Source: Desulfobulbaceae bacterium
Lineage (GTDB): Bacteria > Desulfobacterota > Desulfobulbia > Desulfobulbales > Desulfobulbaceae
Direction: 5' to 3'
NCBI GenBank assembly: GCA_019163135.1
Contig: JAFLKR010000033.1
Coordinates: 1-44,102, forward strand
Length of the DNA: 44,102 nucleotides
Shown piece after piece: positions 24,454-34,259 of the stretch (positions within the stretch are counted from its first letter, which is position 1; every line of letters begins with the position of its first letter). The notes beneath the pieces were generated by a model. The model did not search any database. It was not told the origin of the DNA and saw only the letters and a program-made list of their open reading frames with translations. The position numbers and the translations under genes were made by a program.

Positions 24454-26082
24454 TTATTGCACCTTGATGTATTTCCCCATCGCAATCCGTAGAGATTCCG
24501 CGTTAAAAGGCTTGACCAGGATATCGTTGACCCCCGCCTTCGACGCGGCTTCGTGATCCTGAATATCACTCTGGGTGGTTACCATGATCACCGGTAATAC
24601 GTCCGCCGCATAAAGCTTCCGTATCCCCATAGTCAGGTCGATGCCTGAAATCTCCGGCATATTCAAATCGGTCAACACCAACGCCGGTTTTTCCCGGGCA
24701 ATCCATTCAAGCGCCCCTGCCGGAAATTCAAAGAGGACCGGCTCAAAGCCCAACTCATGCAAGGTTGCCTTGTAGATGTTGAGAATCATCCGTGAATCAT
24801 CCACGGCGCACACCTTGATCCGGGCACTGACGTCTGCCTCGCCGCCGGAAATCTTGGCCGCAAAGGCTTCCAGCCCCTGCTGCTTGAGCAGGGTGCTGTA
24901 GTGATTTTTAATATCGCGGTGGGAATGGGGCAGATACACCAGGGCCATCTCCTGGAAATACTCCTCTTTCGCCAGACAGAGAAAAAGATTATCGACTTGG
25001 GCGTTGACAATGATTTTAACGATATGGCGGGCCTCGTCGTTTTGCGCCCGGATCATGTTTTTAATGCCGGCCGCCAGAATTTCATTGAAATTCCGGTCAA
25101 TGGCGCGGGCAGCGGCGGTGCAGACGTGATCTTCACTATCGGTCAGCCCGGAGGCCAGGGTATAGGCGCCTTTGCGCAGGGGCAGCAGCGCCAGGGCCTC
25201 ATAGGCGGCAAAGCGAACATTGGCGTTTTTGGGGAGCGTATTGAGCAGGGCCCTGATCGGCATAATCGCGCTCTCGTCACCAATGTCGCCGAGAACATTC
25301 AGGGTATGGACCAGCAGATCGCTATCCCCTTCCTTAAGATTCTCAATCAGTACCGGCACGGCCTTGACTCCGATGCGGATCAATTCATCCTTGGCATAGA
25401 TCCGCATATGGGCATAATGCGAACGCAGGGTATCGTTCAATTTATCCAACGACACCTGATCCTGGACATCGGCAAAAATGCCCAGGATGATCAGATCCAA
25501 TTCGTTGTCCGTTCCCATCCGCTCAGCCAGCCGGTGCATGGCCGTGTGGGTTCCGACTTGCCCCAGCGCCTGAATGGCCGCGATAATCAATTCACGATCT
25601 GCTGAGTATAAATAATCGGTCAGGGTGTTGATTGACTCCGGGTTGCCGATCAATCCCAGGGTTTCGATGATCAACCGAATGGCGACGTAACCAGAGGTTC
25701 CCCCCAGCAAATCGATCAGGGCCGGAGTGGCCTCTTCAAATTTCAATTCCCCGGCCAGTTCGATCATCAATGTTTTATCGGTGATCTCCAGATCAGCCAG
25801 GGATTTGAGCAGGATATCCGGGTAGGCGATCAGGTTGGAAATAAGTGTCTCCCGAATAATCGGCAACCCTGCCGCCAGTTCGGGATAGGCCACCAGCAGA
25901 TAATTCAACAGGGGGACGGTAAAACTCATCTCGCCGCGCGACAACTCATAGAGCAGCCGGTTCTGCGTCTTTTTATCGACGGTGCCAAGATGATCCAGCA
26001 CCAGACGGGCTTTGAGAGCATCGCCGGTCTGGATATTGGCTTGAATTTCTTCAATCATGTGCTCAGCATTCAACTTGGCCAT
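24454..26082 (-). CDS. HEAT-repeat protein fused to a C-terminal receiver domain
   Basis: 542 aa from ATG 26082, preceded by AGGGGTGG; an upstream frame is not conserved in character. Residues about 20-400 are a helical HEAT/ARM-like array (ALIDLLGG..VAIRLIIETLGLIG, AIQALGQVG, TLNVLGDIG, AYEALALLPL). Residues 419-542 are a CheY-like receiver: acidic pair Asp428/Asp429, phospho-acceptor Asp472 (LTDLNMPEISG), Thr502/Thr503 and Lys524 (VKPFNAES). There is no DNA-binding or enzymatic output, so phosphorylation presumably changes how the HEAT array binds a partner. No kinase is adjacent; the two-component pair lies 5.5 kb away. It follows the CoA-disulfide reductase-like gene by 35 bp. Confidence 0.88.
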   Translation of the reverse strand: MAKLNAEHMIEEIQANIQTGDALKARLVLDHLGTVDKKTQNRLLYELSRGEMSFTVPLLNYLLVAYPELAAGLPIIRETLISNLIAYPDILLKSLADLEITDKTLMIELAGELKFEEATPALIDLLGGTSGYVAIRLIIETLGLIGNPESINTLTDYLYSADRELIIAAIQALGQVGTHTAMHRLAERMGTDNELDLIILGIFADVQDQVSLDKLNDTLRSHYAHMRIYAKDELIRIGVKAVPVLIENLKEGDSDLLVHTLNVLGDIGDESAIMPIRALLNTLPKNANVRFAAYEALALLPLRKGAYTLASGLTDSEDHVCTAAARAIDRNFNEILAAGIKNMIRAQNDEARHIVKIIVNAQVDNLFLCLAKEEYFQEMALVYLPHSHRDIKNHYSTLLKQQGLEAFAAKISGGEADVSARIKVCAVDDSRMILNIYKATLHELGFEPVLFEFPAGALEWIAREKPALVLTDLNMPEISGIDLTMGIRKLYAADVLPVIMVTTQSDIQDHEAASKAGVNDILVKPFNAESLRIAMGKYIKVQ

Positions 26083-26117
26083 TCGCCACCCCTGTCTTGA
26101 AAAAATCTTTCTGCTTA

Positions 26118-27845
26118 TTATTTCGCTAACCAGTCGACACCAAGCCGACTGATCACATTTAAGCCACCACATAGTACCATGCTAGCCGATTTTCCGAGGT
26201 GGTCAAGGAAGACTTGCACCTCATAGGATCTCGTGCCGGCATTACAGATGATTATAAAGGTTTTTCCGGCCGGAAGTTCAGCATGGCGCGCCCGGATTTG
26301 CTCATACTGCAGGGCTATCCATCGGTCGACGCCATATTTCTCCACATAAGGAGCCGACTCAAGGGGATGGCGAAGATCGAGCACCGCCCAGTCCGGTTCA
26401 GTGGCCATGTCCTCCATCCACTTGAGATACCGACCGAGGTCGACCCGGCGGAGACGGTGATCGCAGAGATTCTCCGCCACATAGGCGGCAGCGTTGATCG
26501 AATCGATGGCCGAGGAAAAGGGAGGGGCATAGGCCATCTCCAACAAGCCGAAATCCTCGATGGTTCCGCCTTGGGCAATCAATCCGGCAGCCGCGTCCAC
26601 CCGGGCCGAAATCGAATCATTCATCATGCCGAAAGCCTGCAGGCCAAGGACACGGCGAGTGGCCCGGTCAAAGACCAGTTGCAGGATAACCACCGCCTGA
26701 TCCGGAAAAAAATGGGCCCGGTCAGGAGGCGAGGTCAGGGCGTAATCAGCATTAAAGCCTTCGGCCAGCGCGGTATCATAGCTGATCCCGGTTGCGGCAA
26801 TGCAACGCTCGAAGGCCTTCATGATAAACGAGCCGCAAACCCCTTTAAATAAAGAAGGCCGCCCTGCCATATTGTCGCCGACGATACGTCCTTCCCGATT
26901 GGCCAGGGAGCCGAGCGGGGCGTAGGTTTCCCGGCCGGTGATCAGGCTGGTGACCGCAATGCAGTCACCGGCGGCATAAATGCTCGGGTCCGAGGTCTGC
27001 AGCCGCTGATTAACTTTAATCCCGCCCCAGGGTGCGACATCAAGCCCTGCCGCCTTGGCCAACTCGCTGCGCGGCCTGACGCCCACCGCCATGATCACCA
27101 GATCCGCCTCCAGCGTGCGCTGTCCCGTCTGGACCCCGCAGACTTTGCCTTCGCCGTTATCAAGCAGGGTCGTAGCCGACTCCCCGGTGTAAATCGCCAC
27201 CCCTTTCTCCAAGAGATGCTGTTTGAGCATGGCGGCAAAGGGCCAGTCCACAATCCGGGGCAGGAGTTGCGGGGCCAGTTCGAGCAGCGTGGTCTCGATC
27301 CCCCAGAGGTCGGTCATGGCCTCGGCCATCTCAATACCGATCGCCCCACCGCCGATCACCACGGCCCGGCTGACCTTGCCCTGGGAAATTCGCTTGCGGA
27401 TCTCGATGGCCTTATGCAAATCGGCAATACTGAAAACCCCGTCAAGATGGGTGCCGGGAATCGGCAGATCAAACGGCTTGGCCCCGGTGGCCAGCATGAG
27501 CTGATCATAGGGCAACTCCTGCTCAACGCCGGTGTCCAGGTTCACCACCCGAACCTTTTTTTCCTTGCGGTCGATGGCCAGGGCCCGGGTCCGGGTCAGG
27601 ACATTAATCCCTTTGGCATGGTTGAAAAAAGCAGTGTCGCGGATCACATGAAAACTGGTGGCCCGCAACTCACTCTCATCGGAGACGTCACCGCTGACAT
27701 AGTAGGGAATACCGCAACCACCATAGGATATCAGACTGTCCTGATCCACCATGGTGATTTCCCAATCCGGCTGTAACCGTTTCAGACGACAGGCGGCCTT
27801 GGGTCCTGCGGCCACGGCTCCGATGATAACAATTTTTTTATTCAT
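26118..27845 (-). CDS. CoA-disulfide reductase-like flavoprotein with rhodanese domain
   Basis: 575 aa: an FAD/NAD(P)H pyridine nucleotide-disulfide oxidoreductase core (IIGAVAAGPKAA at the start; second Rossmann motif VVIGGGAIGIEMAE; AAGDC) with the single active Cys44 in YGGCGIPYYVSG, as in CoA-disulfide and CoA-persulfide reductases. The C-terminal part (about 465-575) is a rhodanese domain whose active Cys534 is in CNAGTRS. Such CoADR-Rhd proteins (for example Npsr of Shewanella) reduce CoA persulfides or polysulfide with NADH. In this setting a role in sulfur-species handling is likely. GAGGAGG precedes ATG 27845. The HEAT-receiver gene follows by 35 bp. Confidence 0.93.
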   Translation of the reverse strand: MNKKIVIIGAVAAGPKAACRLKRLQPDWEITMVDQDSLISYGGCGIPYYVSGDVSDESELRATSFHVIRDTAFFNHAKGINVLTRTRALAIDRKEKKVRVVNLDTGVEQELPYDQLMLATGAKPFDLPIPGTHLDGVFSIADLHKAIEIRKRISQGKVSRAVVIGGGAIGIEMAEAMTDLWGIETTLLELAPQLLPRIVDWPFAAMLKQHLLEKGVAIYTGESATTLLDNGEGKVCGVQTGQRTLEADLVIMAVGVRPRSELAKAAGLDVAPWGGIKVNQRLQTSDPSIYAAGDCIAVTSLITGRETYAPLGSLANREGRIVGDNMAGRPSLFKGVCGSFIMKAFERCIAATGISYDTALAEGFNADYALTSPPDRAHFFPDQAVVILQLVFDRATRRVLGLQAFGMMNDSISARVDAAAGLIAQGGTIEDFGLLEMAYAPPFSSAIDSINAAAYVAENLCDHRLRRVDLGRYLKWMEDMATEPDWAVLDLRHPLESAPYVEKYGVDRWIALQYEQIRARHAELPAGKTFIIICNAGTRSYEVQVFLDHLGKSASMVLCGGLNVISRLGVDWLAK

Positions 27846-27951
27846 GATAGTCCTCCTCGTTTTGTATTCGATAACGTTTCTAAAAAGAAATTATTCTCTT
27901 GCAGTACAGTTGCGCCACCATCATGCTGGCGCAAAAATTTTCAAGCATCTA

Positions 27952-30900
27952 TTACGGCTCGTTGCCTGAAGATTCAGCCGCAACCGGTTGCGGTGGTTTT
28001 TCGACAGCCGCTTTGATTAACTGATCGGTCACTGCAGCCAGCAAGGCCTCCTGATCAATAACGGGGGCGTCAAGGGTTCCGGCGATCTCAACCGAGACCG
28101 AGACCCCGGCTTGCAGAGATTGCTCCACCTTGCCGGCCAGCGGCGAAAGCACCGGCATCTGGAGCAGGTAGGCCAAAGATCGATCCTTCCCGACCGTCCC
28201 GCTGATCCCGATCTCGATTCCACCGGCGACCAGATGAACAGGCTTGCAGGAGACCAACCCCTCCTTGCCCGTACAGGTGACTTCCTGCTCTTTGCTCTGC
28301 AGGGTCTTGTCCTCGATGCCATTTAAGTCAAGCAACTCCCGTAGCACCTTGGTCGGCTTGAACTGGACCTTGCCCAGTCCGAGAGTTGCCTGAAAAACCG
28401 GTTGCTGCATCCCTTTTTCGTTCCGGGACCAGGAAAATTCATCGAGGCGCAAGTCAATCGTTCCTTTTGGCTTGGCGAGCGCCCCAAAAAGGGGATGCAG
28501 GGGACCCAAGATCCGGTCAACCCATGGTTGTTGCAGCACTACATCTTTTAAAATCTGACTGGAAGCAGGCAACTCCATCACCGTCCTGCGAGCGTCTAAG
28601 GTCATTTGCGGTTCAAGGGTTACCCGGCCACCGCTCAACTCGCCGTCAATGACCACTTGCAGTTTGCCCCGATTCAGTTCGACCGGAATCTCGAGTCGGC
28701 GAAGCTCAAGGCCTCGATAGCGAAGCAAGTCCACGGGCAATCGGGCGGACAGGGTCACCTCATGCAAGGCCAGTGGCCGCTTGAGCGGGCTGGCATACAA
28801 AAAACTTCCTTCCGTCTGGCCGGTCAGTAGTATTTTCTGGCCGGTGCCTGACGCCAGCAACCTGGAAAAATATTGCAGGTCCGGGGCCAAGGTTCCCTGA
28901 AGTTCCAGAGAAGCGTGGGTTCCCCGTTGCATCAGACCGGTCCCTGCTACCTGCAGCGGGGTCGTTTGCAGTTTAAAGGCTGGAATTTTCAACGCCCCCT
29001 CCCCTAAAAGATCGCCCTGCACACTGGCGTTGAATGAGAGCCGAGGGGCACCGAACCATTTTTTCTTTGCCCGAAGCAATTCGAACGGCTCCAACTGCAC
29101 GGCCAGATCGGTCAGCAACTCCTGTCCCCCACCCGATCTGGTCTTGAGGGTGGTCTGAGCCTGCCCTTTCATGGTCATATTTTCGGGAAACCAGTCCGCT
29201 GCCTTGAGGGGGTTAACTAAAAAGGCGGCATCGGATTCGGCCTGGATCTCGGTAACGACTTCACCGTGCGGTTGCCTCCAGTCGCCAAGCAAAAGACTGC
29301 CCCGGCCTCTGAGAGCAGCGGCGTTAAAGTTCAGGTGTCGCAAATCAAGACGCTGCCGCTGAAAATCGACCAGGAATATCGGCCGTTCCTGCTCGATGAA
29401 ATCCTCCAAATTTTCGGCAACCTTCAGTCCGCGAACCACAACCGATCGAGGTCTGGCAGCAATGGCATTGGCCAGCGAAACGGTGACCTGGGCCTCCTTG
29501 TGGGAATATCGACCGGCGCTTACCGCCAGTCGATCCATTCGGCCCTCCAACACCTGCACGGAGAGGCGATGGTCCTCCCAACTCCCCGAACCGTCGAAAG
29601 CAAAAAGCCCGCCCCATTTGACCAAAGGTACCGTGCCGGTAAACCCATGAAAGAAATTGTTCAGCCGTTCGAGATCAAGCTCCCCGCTGGCGGCACAGGA
29701 GGTCTGCGATTTGCCTGCCTCTGATTCGCTGTCCTGGGTGGAAAAAGAAAATTTCCCGGGCCAAAAATCAGCCTCTACCCGAAGCGCGCTCAACCCGCCG
29801 TCTTGAAAAAAAGCAGGCCGGGCCGTGGCGGCACCGGTCAAAAGTAAATCATGGGAAGGCAATACCGGGACCCCTGCCCGGTTAAGGGTCAACTGATTGA
29901 TGCCGATCCTGGTCGCGAGCTGATAGCGGCCATCCTCCTGTATTTTGGACGAACCGGCCACTGTCAGGCTGCCGTTGGCATGGTACTTAAGCGCAAAGAG
30001 TTTTCTCAGTTCCTCGGACATCAGCCCAAGGTTGGCCGTCGCCTGGAGGCTGAAATCATCAGCGCTGCCGCTGCCTTGGGCTTCAAGAAAGGGGGTGTGG
30101 GCCTGGAGGATGCGGACTGTAGTTTTATCCTGCCGGCGACCGGCCTCAATCACCAGCGACAGCGGCGTGTCCCAGAAAAAAGACTGCCCTTTATGGACGA
30201 CCGCCAGGCGTCCGGTCCGGCAGGCCGCCTTCAGCTCAAGTTCCTGAGGCGTTCCGGTTACGTCCAGGGAAAAATCAACGGTGCCCTCCCGGAACCTGGT
30301 CTGTTCATGCAGCGACAGCAGATGCGGCAACTGGGCCGCTACCACCGGCAGATTAACGGAACCCTTGGCGGCCAAGGCGGCGACGGCATGATCATAACTG
30401 CCGCTCGCCTCCAGTCGTACCGGATCGGAGGTGAGATCGAGGGCGGCCAGACGCCAACCCGTCGCAGCGTTGTGGCTGCCTTTGAAGGTAAACAGCAACT
30501 GGTCGATGGCGGGCTGGTCCGGGCCGAGAAAACCACCGGAAAGGTGCAACCCCCGAAGACTGGTTTCTCCTTGCACCTCAAAATCCTTGATCCCGGCGGT
30601 GACCACATGACCGGTGGCGGCGAGCACGCCCCTTCCCCGCGGAAGATTGCTCCTGGAAGCCGCAAGGTCGAGGAAGCCGGAAAGCTCCAGGTCTTTGATG
30701 TCCACCTCAGTTCTGGAAATCAGCGAATCAAACAGCGACTGCCGGGCCGTGGGCAGATTAATGAATCCGTGGGCACGTAGATGCCCTTCCTGCTGCGACC
30801 CTGACCGGAAAGCCAGAGCATAGTCAATGGTACCCACCGCCAGACTGCCTTTGAGATCAATCTCCCTGGCGATTTCCTGGCACCCGTTCTGACCTTGGTC

Positions 30901-31365
30901 GAACTCAACCAGCCCCTTTTGCACGGTAAATCGGCAGGTCAACCGCTCCCACCAGGCTGGCCGCCCCGCTTGCTCCGAACTCGACGCACCGACCGCAGGC
31001 CGCTCGTCTCCGGCGACACCCGCCGGCAGGGGAAAGAAGGTAACCTGAGGCTGTTCCGCCGTTATTGCACCGAGGTACTGGGGGGCTAGCAGTAACAGCA
31101 GGAGCCCTTTATCGCCGGCAAGCCTCGACGCCGTCAACCGAAAACCCCGCGCCGGATCCTGGTATCGGAGGTTCTCGCAACTGAAACCCTGCCACCACCC
31201 TAAGGAGCACGATTGTACTGTCAACGAAACCGAGAACTGCCTGCTGATGAAGCGCTGGGCATAATCGATAATCGGCGGCAGACAGAGCAGGGACGGTAGA
31301 AATAAAACCAGCGCAGCTATAGCCAGCGAGGCAGCAGTCATGGCAGACGGTCTTTTTTTCTTCAC
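27952..31365 (-). CDS. Very large AsmA-like (YhdP/TamB-type) envelope protein
   Basis: 1137 aa from GTG 31365, which has GAGGGGA 6 bases upstream; the frame extends to 31392 only through that ribosome binding site, and ATG 31341 is an alternative. A single N-terminal membrane helix (about 12-35) is followed by a long periplasmic beta-rich chain of repeated short strands with no Cys-rich or catalytic motif, and a C-terminal AsmA-type block ending near FKPTKVLRELL..LAGGIEIGISGTVGKDRS. Members of this superfamily form hydrophobic grooves that carry phospholipids between inner and outer membrane. The C-terminal tail is Pro/Ala/Glu-rich. It lies 106 bp before the CoADR gene. Confidence 0.85.
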   Translation of the reverse strand: MKKKRPSAMTAASLAIAALVLFLPSLLCLPPIIDYAQRFISRQFSVSLTVQSCSLGWWQGFSCENLRYQDPARGFRLTASRLAGDKGLLLLLLAPQYLGAITAEQPQVTFFPLPAGVAGDERPAVGASSSEQAGRPAWWERLTCRFTVQKGLVEFDQGQNGCQEIAREIDLKGSLAVGTIDYALAFRSGSQQEGHLRAHGFINLPTARQSLFDSLISRTEVDIKDLELSGFLDLAASRSNLPRGRGVLAATGHVVTAGIKDFEVQGETSLRGLHLSGGFLGPDQPAIDQLLFTFKGSHNAATGWRLAALDLTSDPVRLEASGSYDHAVAALAAKGSVNLPVVAAQLPHLLSLHEQTRFREGTVDFSLDVTGTPQELELKAACRTGRLAVVHKGQSFFWDTPLSLVIEAGRRQDKTTVRILQAHTPFLEAQGSGSADDFSLQATANLGLMSEELRKLFALKYHANGSLTVAGSSKIQEDGRYQLATRIGINQLTLNRAGVPVLPSHDLLLTGAATARPAFFQDGGLSALRVEADFWPGKFSFSTQDSESEAGKSQTSCAASGELDLERLNNFFHGFTGTVPLVKWGGLFAFDGSGSWEDHRLSVQVLEGRMDRLAVSAGRYSHKEAQVTVSLANAIAARPRSVVVRGLKVAENLEDFIEQERPIFLVDFQRQRLDLRHLNFNAAALRGRGSLLLGDWRQPHGEVVTEIQAESDAAFLVNPLKAADWFPENMTMKGQAQTTLKTRSGGGQELLTDLAVQLEPFELLRAKKKWFGAPRLSFNASVQGDLLGEGALKIPAFKLQTTPLQVAGTGLMQRGTHASLELQGTLAPDLQYFSRLLASGTGQKILLTGQTEGSFLYASPLKRPLALHEVTLSARLPVDLLRYRGLELRRLEIPVELNRGKLQVVIDGELSGGRVTLEPQMTLDARRTVMELPASSQILKDVVLQQPWVDRILGPLHPLFGALAKPKGTIDLRLDEFSWSRNEKGMQQPVFQATLGLGKVQFKPTKVLRELLDLNGIEDKTLQSKEQEVTCTGKEGLVSCKPVHLVAGGIEIGISGTVGKDRSLAYLLQMPVLSPLAGKVEQSLQAGVSVSVEIAGTLDAPVIDQEALLAAVTDQLIKAAVEKPPQPVAAESSGNEP

Positions 31366-31627
31366 GACGCTTCCCCTCTCTCCTCTCTGCAAGCCCGCAC
31401 CAAGCCGGATGCAATCGCATCAACTTGCCGCGATAACCCGTAGTTGTCAACATCGTTATGGCAACCGAGTGGGAGAAAAACCCTATGAACCTGGACAGAT
31501 CGGGGGACAACGACGGAAGGTGCCCCTCTCGGTCGGAACCTGAAAATGGCCGAGGAGGAAGCAATGTGGCCCGCAAGGCTACAGGCAGGGGACGTATGGA
31601 GAAAAAAGGGATCGCAACCGGTCAATT

Positions 31628-32224
31628 TCAGCTGATAAAATGACCGCCACGCATCATTTCGTTGAGTTCCCTCTTTTTTTTACGATAACATTCCGGACAG
31701 AAGCCGTGACTAAGATCACTGCCAGTCGCTTTGCAGACGAACTGTTCAATACTGATCCAGCGGGCTTCATCACCATCGGCGGGCTCATCGTCACGAATCT
31801 TTTTGCACTCGCTGCAGATCGAGAGCAACGATTCATAGACCCGCATCGTCTGCAACATCTTCCGGCTGGATAAAAACTTGTCGATGCGAAAAATCAGTTC
31901 CTCATGCTTGTAGGGTTTCAACAGATAATCTTCTGCGCCTAACCGGAGCGCACTGATCGCCGATTCGAGTTCGCCGTAGCCGGTGAGAATAAACACCGCC
32001 TGTTCCGGCCGCCGCTCCTTAGCCAGGCGCAGCATCTCAAGGCCGCTCATGCCCTCCATGATCAGATCGGTGATGATGAGATCATACTCTTTTTCAAGCA
32101 GGGCCAAAGCCTCTTCACCACTGGAGGCCAAATCCGCTGCATACCCATGGTCGAGCATGTCATGCCGGAGACTCTCGCGAATAAGTTCCTCGTCATCAAC
32201 TATTAAAATGGATGCCTGCGCCAT
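31628..32224 (-). CDS. Response regulator with C-terminal Cys (zinc-ribbon-like) domain
   Basis: 198 aa. Residues 4-118 form a receiver with Asp10/Asp11, phospho-acceptor Asp53 (ITDLIMEGMSG), Thr81 and Lys103 (LLKPYKHEE). Instead of a DNA-binding domain the tail has CSEC (Cys137, Cys140), Cys164 and CPEC (Cys176, Cys179) in a W-I-S-I-E-Q-F / H-G-F-C-P-E-C setting. This tail is found attached to other delta-proteobacterial receivers and PAS proteins; it could bind zinc or sense redox state. The kinase gene ends 15 bp upstream, so the two form a cognate pair. No promoter-binding output is apparent. Confidence 0.88.
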   Translation of the reverse strand: MAQASILIVDDEELIRESLRHDMLDHGYAADLASSGEEALALLEKEYDLIITDLIMEGMSGLEMLRLAKERRPEQAVFILTGYGELESAISALRLGAEDYLLKPYKHEELIFRIDKFLSSRKMLQTMRVYESLLSICSECKKIRDDEPADGDEARWISIEQFVCKATGSDLSHGFCPECYRKKKRELNEMMRGGHFIS

Positions 32225-32239
32225 ATGGTTATGCTTCCC

Positions 32240-33826
32240 TTATTGACAGTGTACACCGATCGGCAGGACAACCGTAAAAGTTGTTCCTTCCCCCATAATT
32301 GATTCCACCCGGATATCGCCCCTGTGCCCCTTAATAATACCGTAGGAAACCGCAAGCCCCAGACCGACCTCCTTGACCGCAGGCTTGGTGGTAAAAAACG
32401 GTTCGAAGAGATGCGGCAGATGTTCGGCGCTGATGCCGACACCGGTGTCCGAAAGCACGACATGCACGTGCTCGCGGTCTCTCCTGGTTTGGATGCGAAT
32501 AACGCCACCTGTTAGCGGCAGGGCCTCACTGCAGTTTTTGAGTAGATTAAGCAACACCTGCTTGATCTGATTTTCCACCCCAACAATGCTCATCGTTCCG
32601 CGTGCATATTCTTTATGCAACAACGCTTTGCGACTTTTAAGATGTTTATTGAGCAGCAACAGCACCGAATCAATCGCCCGATGCAGATCAAAGGCCTTCC
32701 TGATATCGGTAAACGGAAGATTAAACTGCTGGAGGTCCTTGATCAAACGGGTCATCCGGTCACACTCCTCCAGGGCCAGTTTCAGCAGGCCCTGGTCGGT
32801 GGGAGCCAGCCCTGATTTCCTGGCCATGCGCTCCACGACACTTCGAACCCCGCAGAGAGGATTATTAAATTCATGGGCAATCGAAGCGGCTAACGAACCG
32901 ATAGCACTCAATTTTTCCGCATGAATCAGCTGCTGCTGGGTATTGAGCAACTCGAGCGAGATTTTTTTCCGTTCCTGTCCATCGAAAAAAGTTATCCCCA
33001 TACCGCTCATCCGGCCCGCATCGTCGAGATAGGGCACGGCGCGCAGGGTGCAGACCAGATGCCTGCCATGCACTATCTTATCGATTTCCAGATAAGAGGG
33101 GGCAGCGCCTGCCAACAACTGGACATGTGGACATTCCGCTGTGCCACAAGCTTCACATCCCCAGATATCCTGCCCGGTCTTGCCGAGCACGTCCTCTGGC
33201 CTGCGCCCAAAAAAATCACAAAATGCCCGGTTAACCTTGAGCACGCGACATTCAGTCGAGAGCAGGCAAAATGGTGCCGCCAGATTAAACATCTGCTCCA
33301 GCGCATAATATGCGGCCAACTGTTCGTGCTCCGCCTGCTTTCCAGGCAACCCATGAAGTCCCGGGGACTGCGGAGGCGGTTCGTCCTGCCGTCCCCTGAC
33401 TTGTCGAGGCCGAGAACGGCTGGTGCGGGAGAGGAGCCACGGCTCTTTTTCTTGCTCGGAAAGTTCGCGGATACTCCCCTGCACCCCGACAATCCGGTTG
33501 CCGTCAAACCAAGGGGTTGCATGGACGGCGACCTGAATCAACTGGTCATCCGGTCGTACCATTTCAAGGACGATCTCCTGGTCGCGCGCTCCGCCCAAGA
33601 GCAGTTGGAAAGCCCTTGCCGCCAGGGGTTGTGCTGCAGAGACGATGAAGGCCAAGTAATGGCGCGGATTGCCGTGGGCAGGGGCGCAACCGAACATCAT
33701 GCGGCTTGCCGGGGAAAGATAGGCAATCTCACCCTCTTTGCTCAATCGAAAAAAGAGGTCCGGCGAGGATTCGACAAGGATCCTGAACAGGTCGTCACGT
33801 TGCTGCAATGGATCTTCCCTGACCAC
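32240..33826 (-). CDS. PAS-domain sensor histidine kinase with Cys motif
   Basis: 528 aa from GTG 33826, which follows GAGGAG; a TTG at 33892 has no ribosome binding site. No membrane helix is seen, so it is probably cytoplasmic. Domains: PAS 1 (about 8-120), a Pro/Arg-rich linker, PAS 2 (about 175-295), HisKA with phospho-His318 (SIAHEFNNPL) and HATPase_c (N box LLNLLKNCSEAL, DTGVGIS, FEPFFTTK, GLGLAVS). PAS 2 contains GCEACGTAECPH, a C-x2-C-x4-C motif at residues 224-232 that may bind a metal, heme or Fe-S cluster. The paired regulator follows by 15 bp. Its signal is unknown; redox is the natural guess. Confidence 0.9.
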   Translation of the reverse strand: MVREDPLQQRDDLFRILVESSPDLFFRLSKEGEIAYLSPASRMMFGCAPAHGNPRHYLAFIVSAAQPLAARAFQLLLGGARDQEIVLEMVRPDDQLIQVAVHATPWFDGNRIVGVQGSIRELSEQEKEPWLLSRTSRSRPRQVRGRQDEPPPQSPGLHGLPGKQAEHEQLAAYYALEQMFNLAAPFCLLSTECRVLKVNRAFCDFFGRRPEDVLGKTGQDIWGCEACGTAECPHVQLLAGAAPSYLEIDKIVHGRHLVCTLRAVPYLDDAGRMSGMGITFFDGQERKKISLELLNTQQQLIHAEKLSAIGSLAASIAHEFNNPLCGVRSVVERMARKSGLAPTDQGLLKLALEECDRMTRLIKDLQQFNLPFTDIRKAFDLHRAIDSVLLLLNKHLKSRKALLHKEYARGTMSIVGVENQIKQVLLNLLKNCSEALPLTGGVIRIQTRRDREHVHVVLSDTGVGISAEHLPHLFEPFFTTKPAVKEVGLGLAVSYGIIKGHRGDIRVESIMGEGTTFTVVLPIGVHCQ

Positions 33827-34259
33827 GCCGCCACTCTCCTCACTGGTCCAGGGATGAGCCCCTGCCCCGTTGGTCGTTGCTGGAAATACCAAGCGTTTAA
33901 AACGCTCTACCTTACCTGAAAAATCTGGGCATTCGCCTGTATCATCGGTTTTCTATAGCAGACAAAAAAGCAAACAGCACGACAAAAAAAGAAGGAATTC
34001 CATCAACAAATCAACCACAAACCAATCTCCCTGCGGCACAACGGTTTTGGGCTGTCCCAGGCCACCTGTACGTTTTTTTCCTTTGCCGTTATTTTCCTGG
34101 CCAAGCCTGACCGAACACTATTTGTCTGCAAAAATAGCGACGATTGGTTATATATTGACGCCATCCGACCTTTACGTCGATGGGGACGAAACGCTCTTCA
34201 TAAAAAAAAGGAACCTCGGCACCAAGGCACCTTCAATACCCCCGGAAAGGACAACAAGC
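33827..34259. other. Divergent intergenic region with a short palindrome
   Basis: No coding frame is convincing in these 433 bp between the kinase (minus) and the thioesterase (plus). AGCGTTT-A-AAACGCT (33892-33906) is a perfect 7-bp inverted repeat upstream of the kinase GTG and could be an operator. An AT-rich TTATATATTG at 34148 is the best -10-like element for the plus strand, without a matching -35. Confidence 0.4.

Noticed and set aside
31446-31451. TTGACA on the minus strand upstream of the AsmA-like gene as its promoter
   Set aside because: No acceptable -10 hexamer lies 16-18 bases downstream.
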